A stretch of 64,000 bases of DNA from an uncultured Pelagibacteraceae bacterium (GCA_902612605.1 CACMDY010000001.1:186001-250000); one strand, 5' to 3'; counted from the stretch's first letter, positions 39,475 to 49,077 are shown. The notes: generated from the letters alone by a model not told the origin. Numbers and translations are program-made.

Positions 39475-40341
39475 TTATTCTTTGATCATTAATTTGGTTA
39501 AAACTTTAGCTATTATGGTTAAACTGATAATCATTATGACAAGATAAGTGAAAGATAAAGTTGCTGCATAACCCATCTGAAATTCTCTTAATCCTTTAAT
39601 ATAAATATAAAAACTTGAAGTCTCAGTTGCAGTTCCTGGTCCTCCTGAAGTCAAAACAAATACTGTATCCATTATTTTTGAAGCCTCAATAAGTCTTATT
39701 ATTATTGCTCCAATTGATATTGGAGCCATCAAAGGAAAAGTTACATAAACAAATTTTCTAAATGGACTTGCTCCATCTATAGCTGCTGCCAAAAAGGGTT
39801 CTTTTGGAAGTGACAAAAGTCCAGCTAGTAATAGTAAAAACATAAATGGTGTCCATTGCCAAACCTCAACAATTATAACAGTAAACTTTGCAATAACCGG
39901 ATCACTCAACCATAAAATAGGTTTTACTCCTAATCCGCCTAACAAATCGTTTACAGGGCCTAGTGATTCATGAAAAAATGTTCTCCAAATAACTGTCATT
40001 ATTACTGGAGTTGTCATCATTGGTACTAGAAAAATTACTCTAAAAAATCTTTTAAATTTTATTTCTCTCCAAACCATCATCGCTAAAGCAAATCCGATAA
40101 CATATTGAAGAATAACTGTAGTTACTGATAAAAAACTTAGCCTAAAAAAAGACTCCCAAAACCTCGGGTCATCAGTAAATAACCTTATATAATTCGTAAT
40201 ACCTATGAAGTTCATTTCTGGTGTATAACTATTCCATCCAGAAAGACTTAATCTAATAGTAAAAATAATTGGAAAAATTAAAATTCCAATAAGTACAAAC
40301 AATCCTGGGAATAAAAAAACAAACTTGTGTTTAAAATTCAT
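39475..40341 (-). CDS. ABC importer permease (MalF/UgpA-like)
   Basis: The product (288 aa) has six helices, RLSLSGWNSYTPEMNFIGITNY (a typical MalF/UgpA N-terminal loop, cited in part) and an EAA loop AAAIDGASPFRKFVYVTFPLM (cited in part). It follows the periplasmic receptor gene after 62 bases that contain a strong stem-loop. With the next gene it forms the heterodimeric channel. Confidence 0.92.
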   Translation of the reverse strand: MNFKHKFVFLFPGLFVLIGILIFPIIFTIRLSLSGWNSYTPEMNFIGITNYIRLFTDDPRFWESFFRLSFLSVTTVILQYVIGFALAMMVWREIKFKRFFRVIFLVPMMTTPVIMTVIWRTFFHESLGPVNDLLGGLGVKPILWLSDPVIAKFTVIIVEVWQWTPFMFLLLLAGLLSLPKEPFLAAAIDGASPFRKFVYVTFPLMAPISIGAIIIRLIEASKIMDTVFVLTSGGPGTATETSSFYIYIKGLREFQMGYAATLSFTYLVIMIISLTIIAKVLTKLMIKE

Positions 40342-40368
40342 AATTTTTTTTTTGGATTATTTTAAAAT

Positions 40369-40390
40369 GTGGCCGTTAAAAAACGGCCAC
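40369..40390 (-). terminator. Stem-loop between ABC receptor and permease genes
   Basis: GTGGCCGTT (40369-40377) and AACGGCCAC (40382-40390) form a perfect 9-base-pair stem with a 4-base loop. It lies 13 bases past the receptor stop. On the minus strand the stem is followed by a T-containing but interrupted stretch, so it may be a weak terminator or a 3'-end protector allowing partial read-through to the permeases. It is the most GC-rich short segment of the neighbourhood. Confidence 0.8.
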
Positions 40391-40403
40391 AAGTTTTACA
40401 AAA

Positions 40404-41939
40404 TTATTGCTTATTATCTTCCATTGCTACACCAACAGCATAGGCTTTTCTTACGTTATCTTTTCCTACTCTGTTAAGTATGTCTTCCCACTGTTTAGCA
40501 GCTTCGTCTAAAGCAGCTTGTGGAGATAATTGACCAGCTAATGCTTTTGCGGCAGCAGTAGCCAATGCAGCATTAAACTCAAAAGTTCCAGGAACTCTTA
40601 ATGGAAATACTCTATTTTTACTTTGTTCCATTTGTGCAAGAGTATCAACATATGATTGAGCAATATCTTTATCCCAACCAATTTGTGTCCATACATCAAC
40701 TTTAAAGTCATCATTTCTAAATGGGTTTACACCAAATCTACCAATTCCAATGTCCGCTTGGTGGTTAGCTTCGTTAGCAAAGAAACATAGATAATCGAAA
40801 GCCATTTCTTTCTCTTTACTTTTCTTAGCTACTCCAACTGCCCATCCCCATACGAAGAAAGGAGCTTGGTTAAAGCCTTCATCCCAAGAGTTAGTTTTTC
40901 TATTCCAAACTTTCATTGCTCCTGGTAACTGTGCAGCACCAACTTTATTGTTTATTGGACTATCTGGTTGCATAGCGGCAACAAATGCATCATCCCATGA
41001 AAAACTAAACAAAGTTTGTCCTCCACCAAATGATCCAATTTCATCACCTAAACCAAAATTTATTCCTCCTGGAGGAACATATTTAGTTGCCTCAACCCAG
41101 TCAGTTAAAGCTTCAACAAAGCCTGGATTGTTAATTAGTGGTTTCATAGTTTCTAAATCAAAGAAAAAACCACCAGGTGTTTTAGGATTTTTTGAGTAAG
41201 CAGCAGATCTTGAATAGAAAGCAGCATACATTAGATCGTCTTTTTTCATTACTTCAGCAGATCCGTATTCTTTCTCGCCATCTCCATCCCAGTCCCAATT
41301 ATTAAAGTAAGCTGCCATTTCTCCATACTCTTTCCAAGTTTGAGGAACTCTTAGTTCTTTACCAGTAGCTTCCTTATATTGTTTTTGGTACTCAGGATTA
41401 TCAATTACATCTTTTCTATATTTTAGATAATGTCTGTCTCCATCAACCGGAAACTGATACATAACACCATCCCAAGATGCTACACCGATGTGAGACGGAG
41501 TAACGTCTTTCATTTGTTTCATCTCAACGTATTTCTTTGGAACTGGCTCTAAGTATCTTCTCCAATCGTTAATGAAGTTTGAAAATCCAAAAACGATGTC
41601 ATATGGAGCTTGTCCAGCTTGAAATGGTACCATTGCTTTCGCATATAAGTCACCTGCTGGTGTATGAGTAACATCAACTTTTGCTCCAGTGAGTTTAGCG
41701 AACTGCTCAGCATGTAGAGCTGTTGGCTCTCCCATGACTGGTACAGCATGTGTATTAATCTTAAGCGTCTTGCCTTTATAGTTTTTCTTAGACATAGACT
41801 CGTAAGAACAATCACCAGGAATATCCCCAGTTGCTTTGATATGTGGAAACTGATCACTCCACTTATCAGCATACGCAACAGGACTAAATACCAACAAAGC
41901 TGATATTAGAGCGGTTACGCAAGTTTTTATTGTCTTCAT
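40404..41939 (-). CDS. ABC importer periplasmic solute-binding protein (family 1)
   Basis: The product (511 aa) has a Sec signal peptide (cleavage near VAYADK). The mature part is a long cluster-B type binding protein: YKGKTLKINTHAVP, FAKLTGAKVDVTHTPAGDLYAK (cited in part), then aromatic-rich segments such as YFNNWDWDGDGEKEYG and FSWDDAFVAA that could stack on sugar or polyol ligands. The ligand cannot be named. A strong AGAGAGG site precedes the ATG. It begins 24 bases after the alcohol dehydrogenase stop, so both may be on one transcript. Confidence 0.92.
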   Translation of the reverse strand: MKTIKTCVTALISALLVFSPVAYADKWSDQFPHIKATGDIPGDCSYESMSKKNYKGKTLKINTHAVPVMGEPTALHAEQFAKLTGAKVDVTHTPAGDLYAKAMVPFQAGQAPYDIVFGFSNFINDWRRYLEPVPKKYVEMKQMKDVTPSHIGVASWDGVMYQFPVDGDRHYLKYRKDVIDNPEYQKQYKEATGKELRVPQTWKEYGEMAAYFNNWDWDGDGEKEYGSAEVMKKDDLMYAAFYSRSAAYSKNPKTPGGFFFDLETMKPLINNPGFVEALTDWVEATKYVPPGGINFGLGDEIGSFGGGQTLFSFSWDDAFVAAMQPDSPINNKVGAAQLPGAMKVWNRKTNSWDEGFNQAPFFVWGWAVGVAKKSKEKEMAFDYLCFFANEANHQADIGIGRFGVNPFRNDDFKVDVWTQIGWDKDIAQSYVDTLAQMEQSKNRVFPLRVPGTFEFNAALATAAAKALAGQLSPQAALDEAAKQWEDILNRVGKDNVRKAYAVGVAMEDNKQ

Positions 41940-41946
41940 CTTTTTT

Positions 41947-41953
41947 CCTCTCT
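41947..41953 (-). promoter_or_regulatory. Strong ribosome binding site of the ABC receptor
   Basis: AGAGAGG followed by six A residues lies 7 bases before the receptor ATG. The same AGAGAGGAAAA string precedes the alcohol dehydrogenase ATG (43032-43038), which is unusual in a genome with mostly weak ribosome sites. Confidence 0.7.
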
Positions 41954-41963
41954 TTGTTGTTAA

Positions 41964-43025
41964 TTATGGAACTAACACTGCACGACCTTTAATCTTACCA
42001 TCATTTAAATCATGTAGTGCTTTATTAGCTTCTTCAAGTTTGTATTCTTTCATTGAAAGTTTTACTAAACCTTTATCTGCTAGTTCCATTAATTCATATA
42101 ATTCAGCCCATGTACCTACTAAGCTTCCAACTATACTTTTTTCTTGATCGATCATATCAATCGCCAAAACTCTTATTTCTTCTCCGTAACCTACAATATA
42201 GAAAGTCCCAGTTGCTTTGGTCATTTTAATTCCCATTGGCGTAGAACCTTTTTCACCAACAAAATCTATAACAGCCTCTGCACCTTTTCCTTTTGTAAGT
42301 TCTTTTACTTTTTCAATTTCATTACCATCTATTAAAACCCCATGGTCAGCTCCTAGTTCCATTGCATGTTCTAAAGGTGCTTTTGCTTTTTCAACAACAA
42401 TAATATTTGCAGCACACATTGCTTTCATACATTGAATTGCTATATGTCCTAATCCACCAGCACCTATGATTACACAATTTTCACCTGGTAGAAGGTGTCT
42501 AGTAGCTTTTTTAACAACTCTGTAAGCAGTTAAACCTGCGTCTGAAAATGGCGCAACGTCTATTGGACCTAAAACTTTTGGAATTTTTATTAGATTTCTT
42601 ACGCTAGTTTGAAGTAATTCTGAATATCCCCCGTGTTTTACATTCAAACCTGCAAAAATTGGATCTTCAGCATGCATATCGTTTCCTCTTCTACAATCTA
42701 AGCATGTTCCTCCTGTGCCAGAAACTTTAGGGTGTAAAATAACTGCATCACCTTTTTTAAATCCTGTAACATCTTTACCAACTTCCTCTATCCATCCAGC
42801 GTTCTCATGTCCCATTACCATCGGCAACAGATCGTTATTTTGATCTGTAATGTGCTTCCAAACTCCTTCAATTATATGCAAATCAGTTCTACAAACACCT
42901 GCAGCTCCAATTTTAACAATGACATCACTTGCTTTCTCAATTTTAGGATTTGGTAACTCTTCACCTGTGACCCAAACATCTGCTTTCATTTCTGGGTCAT
43001 ACTTATGTAAAACCTGTGCTTTCAT
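41964..43025 (-). CDS. Zinc-dependent alcohol dehydrogenase family protein
   Basis: The product (353 aa from the chosen start) is a medium-chain dehydrogenase. Catalytic zinc ligands are the Cys in GVCRTDLH and His-Glu in GHENAGWIEEVG, and NAD(P) binding is at VIIGAGGLGHIAIQ. The structural-zinc lobe is reduced: TCLDCRRGNDMHAED has only two of the usual four Cys. The frame is open 11 codons further up, but MKAQVLHKY at 43025 has an AGAGAGG ribosome site directly before it. Substrate unknown; its link to the ABC receptor suggests an imported alcohol or polyol. Confidence 0.88.
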   Translation of the reverse strand: MKAQVLHKYDPEMKADVWVTGEELPNPKIEKASDVIVKIGAAGVCRTDLHIIEGVWKHITDQNNDLLPMVMGHENAGWIEEVGKDVTGFKKGDAVILHPKVSGTGGTCLDCRRGNDMHAEDPIFAGLNVKHGGYSELLQTSVRNLIKIPKVLGPIDVAPFSDAGLTAYRVVKKATRHLLPGENCVIIGAGGLGHIAIQCMKAMCAANIIVVEKAKAPLEHAMELGADHGVLIDGNEIEKVKELTKGKGAEAVIDFVGEKGSTPMGIKMTKATGTFYIVGYGEEIRVLAIDMIDQEKSIVGSLVGTWAELYELMELADKGLVKLSMKEYKLEEANKALHDLNDGKIKGRAVLVP

Positions 43026-43130
43026 TATTTTCCTCTCTAATTTTTTTTTTATAAACAAATTCTAAATTGAAATAAAAAATATGTCTAGAAACTTAGAATA
43101 ATTTTAAATACCAATTACAACTTGGAATTG

Positions 43131-44084
43131 TTAATTAACTTTGTTTTTGCATTCGCCTGTTTTGAAAAACTCATCCATATTATCTATTGCCAGATTGGCC
43201 ATTGCAGTTCTAGTTTCTTTAGTTGCGCTACCCAAATGAGGAAGAATAAAAGCACTTTTGTGTTTAAGATATCCAGGATTTAAATTTGGTTCATTTTTGT
43301 AAACATCTAGCCCAACTGCATAAACTTTTCTTCTTTCCAAAGCATCTATTAAAGCTTCATCTTCAATTATATCTCCTCTTGCAACATTTGTCACAACTGC
43401 GCCTTTTGGTAATAATTCAAGCGTATCTTTATTAATTAAATTAATTGTCTCTTTAGATGCAGGACAACACACCGAAAGTACATCAGAGACTTTCATCAAA
43501 TCATTTAAGTTGTCGTGGTAAGTTGAGCCTTGTTCTTTTTCTTCGCTTAATTTTGAACGATTGTGATAATGAATTATCATACCTAAAGATTTAGCTATTT
43601 TTGCTATTTTTTGACCAATTCTACCCATGCCAAGTATTCCAAGTCTAGTGCCTGTTAATTGTTTACCAATCAACATATCTGCTGACCAAACCCAGCCGCC
43701 TTCTCTAGCTTTTTCAATTCCTTCAGATGCTCTTCTGCATGCACCTAATATCAACAAAACCCCAATTTCTGCAGTGGCATCAGTTAAAACATCTGGCGTG
43801 TTTGTAACTGCGATCCCTCTTTTCCTTGCAGCTTCTAAATCTATATTTCCAAATCCTACTGCAAAATTTGATATAATTTTAATACTATCAGGTAATTGAT
43901 TAATTGTTTCTGCATCAAGCTTATCTGTTAGAGCTGATAAAATACCATCGCAGCCTGCACTCATCTCTATTAGCTTCTTTTGAGAGTAGAGTTCATCATT
44001 TAAATTAAAGTTAGCATCAAATAATTCTTTAGCTTTATCTTCACAAGATCTTAAAAGCCTTCTCGTGATTAAAATTTTTTTCAT
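43131..44084 (-). CDS. D-2-hydroxyacid dehydrogenase (glyoxylate/hydroxypyruvate reductase type)
   Basis: The product (317 aa) has the NAD(P) loop GILGMGRIGQKIAKIAKSLGM (cited in part) followed by HYHNRSKLS. The Arg and Ser after beta-2 suggest NADP preference. The catalytic Arg is in NVARGDIIED, the Glu in NEPNLNP and the His in LPHLGSATKETR. It likely reduces glyoxylate or hydroxypyruvate, or works in the reverse direction. It is 12 bases downstream of the FAD oxidase gene, linking it with hydroxyacid turnover. Confidence 0.92.
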   Translation of the reverse strand: MKKILITRRLLRSCEDKAKELFDANFNLNDELYSQKKLIEMSAGCDGILSALTDKLDAETINQLPDSIKIISNFAVGFGNIDLEAARKRGIAVTNTPDVLTDATAEIGVLLILGACRRASEGIEKAREGGWVWSADMLIGKQLTGTRLGILGMGRIGQKIAKIAKSLGMIIHYHNRSKLSEEKEQGSTYHDNLNDLMKVSDVLSVCCPASKETINLINKDTLELLPKGAVVTNVARGDIIEDEALIDALERRKVYAVGLDVYKNEPNLNPGYLKHKSAFILPHLGSATKETRTAMANLAIDNMDEFFKTGECKNKVN

Positions 44085-44096
44085 TTTATTTTTAGA

Positions 44097-45470
44097 TTAA
44101 TTTAGATCAAAAACCTTACCAGGATTCATGATATTGTTTACATCGATACTTCTTTTAATAGCTTTCATCACTGGTAAATTATCTGGGTGCTCTCTTAACA
44201 AGTAATGTTTTTTTTGAAGACCAATTCCATGTTCTCCTGTAATTGTTCCCTCTAGCTCTAAAGCTTTATTAATTAGATCATCGCTGTATTGTCTAATTTT
44301 TTTTTGTTTTTCTTCATCATCAGGATCATACAAAATTATGGAGTGAAAATTTCCATCTCCAACATGACCAACCATCGGTGCAGTTAGACCTAACTTTTTA
44401 ACTTCTTTTTCTGCCCACGAAATACACTCTACTAACTTTGAAATTGGTACACAAACATCTGTAGAGTAAACTTTCATATCATGACCTAAAGCTTTTACTG
44501 AATAATAAACATCATGTCTTGCTTTCCAAAGTATTTTTTGTTCTTCCGGAGAAGATGCCCATTGAAAATCACTGCCACCATTATTTTTTGATAATTCTTC
44601 TACAATTTTAATAGACTCATTATTCGATAGCTCACTTCCATGAAATTCAAAGAATAAAGTTGGTGATGCTTTGATGTTTTCTAACTTTGAATATTTTATG
44701 CTAATTTCCATTTGGTCTTTGTTTAACATTTCAATTCTTGCAATTGGAACACCGTACTGAATAACTTCTTGCGCTGTCTTTACTGCTGAGTCTAAATCTG
44801 GAAAATAGCAAACTGCACTCATTATGCTTTCAGGTATTGGTGATAGTCTTAATTGAACTTCTGTAATAATTCCTAATGTTCCCTCAGATCCAATAAACAA
44901 ATTAGTTAAGTTATATCCCGCAGAAGTTTTTTTAGTTCTTGCACCAGTTTTAATTATGTCTCCATTTGGTAAAACAACTGTTAAGCCAGAAATAACTGTT
45001 CTCATTGTTCCATATTTCACTGCCATTGTTCCTGAAGCTGAAGTAGATGCCATCCCACCGAGTGCAGCATCCGCACCAGGATCTATTGGAAAAAATACTC
45101 CATCTTCTCTTAAATATTCATTTAATTGCTTTCTTGTTACATTTGCTTGCACTCTGCAGTCAAAATCCTCAGCATTTACACTTAAAACTTTATTCATTTT
45201 TTCTAAAGAAATCGTAATACCATTTTGATTTCCAACAACATGGCCTTCAAGAGATGTGCCGGTTCCAAATGGAACCACTGGAATTTTATGCTCGTTACAA
45301 ATTTTTAGAATTTTTGAAACTTCTTCATTAGTTTCTGGAAATACAACTGCCTTTGATAATATTGGGTTATAGGTATCTTCCCCTCTTGCATAATTTGCAC
45401 GAGTAGACTCTGAGGTAGAAAATCTTCCGTTAAATATCTTTTTTAATTCTGCTTGGACAGTTTCGTTCAT
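44097..45470 (-). CDS. FAD-binding oxidase, GlcD/D-lactate dehydrogenase type
   Basis: The product (457 aa) has the PCMH FAD domain, PFGTGTSLEGHVVG, MASTSASGTMAVKYGTMR and FIGSEGTLGIITEVQL. The C-terminal oxidase domain has the metal/substrate motif MVGHVGDGNFH and late TGEHGIGLQKKH. Family members oxidise D-lactate or glycolate and pass electrons to cytochrome c or quinone. No glcE/glcF subunits adjoin, favouring a single-subunit D-2-hydroxyacid dehydrogenase. Confidence 0.92.
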   Translation of the reverse strand: MNETVQAELKKIFNGRFSTSESTRANYARGEDTYNPILSKAVVFPETNEEVSKILKICNEHKIPVVPFGTGTSLEGHVVGNQNGITISLEKMNKVLSVNAEDFDCRVQANVTRKQLNEYLREDGVFFPIDPGADAALGGMASTSASGTMAVKYGTMRTVISGLTVVLPNGDIIKTGARTKKTSAGYNLTNLFIGSEGTLGIITEVQLRLSPIPESIMSAVCYFPDLDSAVKTAQEVIQYGVPIARIEMLNKDQMEISIKYSKLENIKASPTLFFEFHGSELSNNESIKIVEELSKNNGGSDFQWASSPEEQKILWKARHDVYYSVKALGHDMKVYSTDVCVPISKLVECISWAEKEVKKLGLTAPMVGHVGDGNFHSIILYDPDDEEKQKKIRQYSDDLINKALELEGTITGEHGIGLQKKHYLLREHPDNLPVMKAIKRSIDVNNIMNPGKVFDLN

Positions 45471-45507
45471 TCTTTAATAATACAAAAATATTAATTAAAA
45501 ATACAGT

Positions 45508-46677
45508 TTATTTAGAAAGCATCTTGCCTATATTTTCTAAGGCTTGCATAATATTATCTCTAGATGCGGCAAAACTAAATCTAACGTAATCATTACAAGT
45601 TTTACCGAATGCAGTACCAGGAACAATTGCAACACCTGCTTCATGCATAGCTTTTTTGCAAAACTCAGATCCATTCATGCCAGTCCCTTTTATATTCGGA
45701 AAAGCATAAAAAGCTCCTCCCGGCAAACTACACTCAACTCCTGGTAAATCATTTAATCCTTTGTGAATTAAATTTCTTCTTAATGTAAATTTATCTAACA
45801 TATCTTTAATTGAGTCTTCAGGACCATCTAATGCGGCTATACCAGCATATTGGGCTGCTGCATTTACACATGATACGCTATTAATCAAAAGTTTGTTTAC
45901 ATGTTCAACCAAATGCTCTGGCCAGTAACTCCAACCAAGTCTCCATCCAGTCATAGAATATGCTTTACTCCAACCCTCAAGAACAATTAATCTGTCTCTT
46001 AAGTTAAGATAGTTAAAGAAAGTCGGCATTTCTTTATAGTCAAAAATTTGTCTACTATAAATTTCATCACTTAAAATTGTGACCTGCGGATGCTTTTCTA
46101 ATTCTTTTGCTAAGTAGTCGATTGCAGGTTTTTCAACAAAGCTTCCAGTTGGGTTATTTGGATTTATTAGAATTAAAAGTCTAGTTTTGTCAGTTATTAA
46201 AGACAGAATTTTGTCTGGATCAAATTTTAAATCTTTATCCTCAGTTAAATCATATGGAACAGCTTTTGCTCCAGAATAATTAATCATTGACTCATAAATT
46301 GGAAAAGCTGGAGTTGGATGAATTATTTCAACACCTGGTTCACCATAACAAGTAATTGCATAATACATTGTAGGTTTACCACCTGGCATTATTAAAACTC
46401 TATTTGGATCAATATCAGCATTGTAAAGTCTCTTGACCCATCTTGCGACAGCTTCTCGACATTCTGGAATTCCATTTGATAAAACATAACCATGATGGCC
46501 GTCATCTAGAGCTTTTTTTGCAGCTTCAACAACATGTTTTGGAGTTTTAAAGTCAGGTTGTCCTAGACCTAAATGGATCATAGGTTTGCCTTGTGCTTCT
46601 AATTTTTTTGCTTCTGCTAGAACAGAAAATGCACTCTCAGTTCCTAAACGATCTAATGCTTTTGCTAATTCAATCAT
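45508..46677 (-). CDS. Class I aminotransferase (PLP-dependent)
   Basis: The product (389 aa) is an aspartate-aminotransferase-fold enzyme. Motifs are HLGLGQPDFKTPKHV, NPNNPTGSFV, LSDEIYSRQIF and the PLP Lys in GWSKAYSMTGWRLGW (about residue 238), with the late substrate Arg in YVRFSFAAS. The partner acids may be 2-keto acids made by the hydroxyacid oxidases around it. The exact amino donor cannot be read. It lies 37 bases upstream of the FAD oxidase gene and is preceded by an 89-base AT-rich gap with a possible TATAAAT -10 box. Confidence 0.9.
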   Translation of the reverse strand: MIELAKALDRLGTESAFSVLAEAKKLEAQGKPMIHLGLGQPDFKTPKHVVEAAKKALDDGHHGYVLSNGIPECREAVARWVKRLYNADIDPNRVLIMPGGKPTMYYAITCYGEPGVEIIHPTPAFPIYESMINYSGAKAVPYDLTEDKDLKFDPDKILSLITDKTRLLILINPNNPTGSFVEKPAIDYLAKELEKHPQVTILSDEIYSRQIFDYKEMPTFFNYLNLRDRLIVLEGWSKAYSMTGWRLGWSYWPEHLVEHVNKLLINSVSCVNAAAQYAGIAALDGPEDSIKDMLDKFTLRRNLIHKGLNDLPGVECSLPGGAFYAFPNIKGTGMNGSEFCKKAMHEAGVAIVPGTAFGKTCNDYVRFSFAASRDNIMQALENIGKMLSK

Positions 46678-46766
46678 AATTTTTCGTCGACAAACTAACT
46701 GAAAAGCAACTTCATGTCTATTTATTTAAAGTGAAAATAATAATAAAAATTATTTATAAAAAATAT

Positions 46767-47918
46767 TTAATTTCGGTAAATTATCTTTGATCTATCTAAC
46801 TCTTTTACACTTTTGCAGCCCATAAGGATCATATTTCTTCTAATTTCATCGTGCATATTTTGAAGCAGCCTCTCTACTCCTTGTTGACCACCTGCTCCTA
46901 AACTGAACAAAAAAGCTTTACCAAAACTACAAGCAGTAGCACCTGCAGCTAAAGCCTTGAGAACATGAGTTCCCCGTCTAACACCTCCATCTAAAATTAT
47001 CTCAAGTTTATCACCCACAGCATCTGAAATAGCCTTTAGTTGATCAAAAGGAGTTCTAGATCCATCAAGTTGTCTTCCTCCATGATTTGATATTATTATT
47101 GCTGTACAACCAATATCAACTGCTCTCTTTGCATCCTCTACAGACATTACACCCTTCAAGGCAAAAGGTCCGTCCCACTTTTTTATACAGTATTCTGCAT
47201 CTTCCCAATTCATTTGTGGATCATACTGTTCATTAACATAATCTATTACGGATTTTGTAATGTTAGTTCCCTTGTCAGTTTTGTGTTTAATATTTGCAAG
47301 TTCAAATTTCTTATTCGTAAAATATCTGAATAACCATCCTGGTCTCATCGCGAAATTCATTATACTTTCTAATGTGAATTTAGGAGGAGTTGTAAAACCA
47401 GTTCTGTGATCTCTTTCTCTATTTCCTGCAACCAAAGTATCAACAGTTAAGCATAAACCGTCAAAGTTTGCTCTTTTACACCTATCAATCAAATCATCAG
47501 TAAATGATTTATCTTTATGGATATAAAGTTGAAATAATTTTGGTCCACTTGATATGTTAGCAATTTCTTCAATCGAAAATGAAGCCATTGTCGACATGCT
47601 ATACATGGTACCAAATTTTTCTGCAGCTCTAGCTGAAGCTTTATCTCCATCAGGATGATATAAACTTTGCATAGCAGTAGGTGATAAAAAAATTGGCATA
47701 TCTATTTTTCTACCAAAAACTGTGGTTGATAAATCTGGTTCTCCTACGCTTCTAAGAATATTAGGGATTAAGTCACAATCATCAAATGAATTTGTATTTC
47801 TTTTTAAAGTGGTTTCATCATCTGCACCACCATCAATGTAATGAAAAATTGGAGCTGGAAGTTTTTTTTTGGCTAGCTTTCTAAAATCTTCAAAATTATA
47901 ACAATTCTTTAAGCTCAT
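46767..47918 (-). CDS. FMN-dependent alpha-hydroxyacid oxidase/dehydrogenase (LldD family), copy 2
   Basis: The product (383 aa) is a TIM-barrel flavoenzyme of the lactate dehydrogenase/glycolate oxidase family. It has the N-terminal FHYIDGGADDETTLKRN, PIFLSPTAMQSL, QLYIHKD, CLTVDTLVAGNRERD and the active-site ISNHGGRQLDGS with catalytic His and Arg. ILDGGVRRGTHVLKALAAGA (cited in part) binds FMN phosphate. It overlaps the upstream paralogue by 4 bases, indicating a tandem duplication kept as a pair. Confidence 0.94.
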   Translation of the reverse strand: MSLKNCYNFEDFRKLAKKKLPAPIFHYIDGGADDETTLKRNTNSFDDCDLIPNILRSVGEPDLSTTVFGRKIDMPIFLSPTAMQSLYHPDGDKASARAAEKFGTMYSMSTMASFSIEEIANISSGPKLFQLYIHKDKSFTDDLIDRCKRANFDGLCLTVDTLVAGNRERDHRTGFTTPPKFTLESIMNFAMRPGWLFRYFTNKKFELANIKHKTDKGTNITKSVIDYVNEQYDPQMNWEDAEYCIKKWDGPFALKGVMSVEDAKRAVDIGCTAIIISNHGGRQLDGSRTPFDQLKAISDAVGDKLEIILDGGVRRGTHVLKALAAGATACSFGKAFLFSLGAGGQQGVERLLQNMHDEIRRNMILMGCKSVKELDRSKIIYRN

Positions 47919-49069
47919 GCATTTCGGAATCTTAAATTATTTCGATTAAGATCACTGATCTTTGTGCAGCCCATTAATTTCATGTCTCTTACTAATTCAG
48001 TTTTATATAAGTTAAGTGCTCTCTCAACACCATCTTGACCTGCTGCAGCTAAAGCATAAAGATATAATCTTCCACCAGCACAAGCTTTTGCACCCATAGA
48101 TAAAGCTTTTAACATATGAGTACCTCTTTGAAATCCACCTTCACAAATAACATCTAACTTATCACCAACTGCATCAACAATTTCAGCTAATTGATCGAAT
48201 GGTGATCTAGATCCATCAAGTTGTCTTCCTCCATGATTTGATACCATAATACCAGTGCATCCGATATCAACTGCTCTTTTAGCATCTTCAACACTCATAA
48301 CTCCTTTAAGTGCAAAATGGCCACCCCACTGAGAGCACAATTTTTCAGCGTCGTCCCAGTTCATAGATTGATCCAACATAGTAGAAAAATAATTACCAAT
48401 TGAAGTATTTGTGTCAGTTCCTTCTTTAACAAAATCTTGAAGATGTGGTAGTTCAAATTTTCCTTTGGTTAAATAATTTATTCCCCACATTGGTTTTGTG
48501 GCAAAACTAAACAAACTCGAAAGTGTTAATTTTGGAGGTGATGTAAATCCAGTTCTTAAATCTCTTTCACGATTTCCTCCTGTTATCGTATCAACAGTTA
48601 AAGCCATCACATCAAATTTTGCTGCTTTTGCTCGTTCTAAACAAGAGTCATTTAATCCTCTGTCTTTATGGAAATAAAATTGAAACATTTTTGGTGTGTC
48701 TATTAAGGATGAAATTTCCTCAACACTAACTGTAGCCAATGCCGAAACACCAAACATCGTATTAAACTTCTTTGCAGCTTTTCCAACCGCTCTTTCTCCT
48801 TCGTAATGGAATAACCTTTGCAAAGCTGTTGGAGAACAATAAAAAGGCAAATCTAATTTTTTTCCAAAAATAGTTGTCGACAAATCAACATTTTCAACAC
48901 CTCTTAAGACATTTGGAACTAAGTCAACGTCATTAAATGCACTACTATTTCTTGCATAAGTTATTTCATCATCCGCAGCCCCATCAATATAATGAAATAT
49001 TGGAGATGGAAGCTTTTGTTTTGCCAATTTTCTAAAGTCATAAAAGTTATGACAATCTTTTAATCTCAT
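47915..49069 (-). CDS. FMN-dependent alpha-hydroxyacid oxidase/dehydrogenase (LldD family), copy 1
   Basis: The product (384 aa) is a clear paralogue of the next gene. It has FHYIDGAADDEITYARN, PFYCSPTALQRL, QFYFHKD, ALTVDTITGGNRERD and VSNHGGRQLDGS with the catalytic His and Arg. Some substrate-side residues differ between the two (for example IIDDGG-type ILDGGVRR versus CEGGFQRG), so different hydroxyacids are likely. It lies 8 bases after the PagL-like gene. L-lactate, glycolate and related acids are candidates. Confidence 0.94.
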   Translation of the reverse strand: MRLKDCHNFYDFRKLAKQKLPSPIFHYIDGAADDEITYARNSSAFNDVDLVPNVLRGVENVDLSTTIFGKKLDLPFYCSPTALQRLFHYEGERAVGKAAKKFNTMFGVSALATVSVEEISSLIDTPKMFQFYFHKDRGLNDSCLERAKAAKFDVMALTVDTITGGNRERDLRTGFTSPPKLTLSSLFSFATKPMWGINYLTKGKFELPHLQDFVKEGTDTNTSIGNYFSTMLDQSMNWDDAEKLCSQWGGHFALKGVMSVEDAKRAVDIGCTGIMVSNHGGRQLDGSRSPFDQLAEIVDAVGDKLDVICEGGFQRGTHMLKALSMGAKACAGGRLYLYALAAAGQDGVERALNLYKTELVRDMKLMGCTKISDLNRNNLRFRNA

Positions 49070-49077
49070 ATCTTAAG

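Noticed and set aside
43059..43130. Inverted repeat CAATT/AATTG before the alcohol dehydrogenase as a terminator
   Set aside because: The 5-pair AT-rich stem is weak, no T-run follows, and alternative pairings overlap it.
46678..46766. 89-base gap before the aminotransferase as a riboswitch
   Set aside because: It is almost pure A/T with no stable stem; only a possible -10 box is visible.
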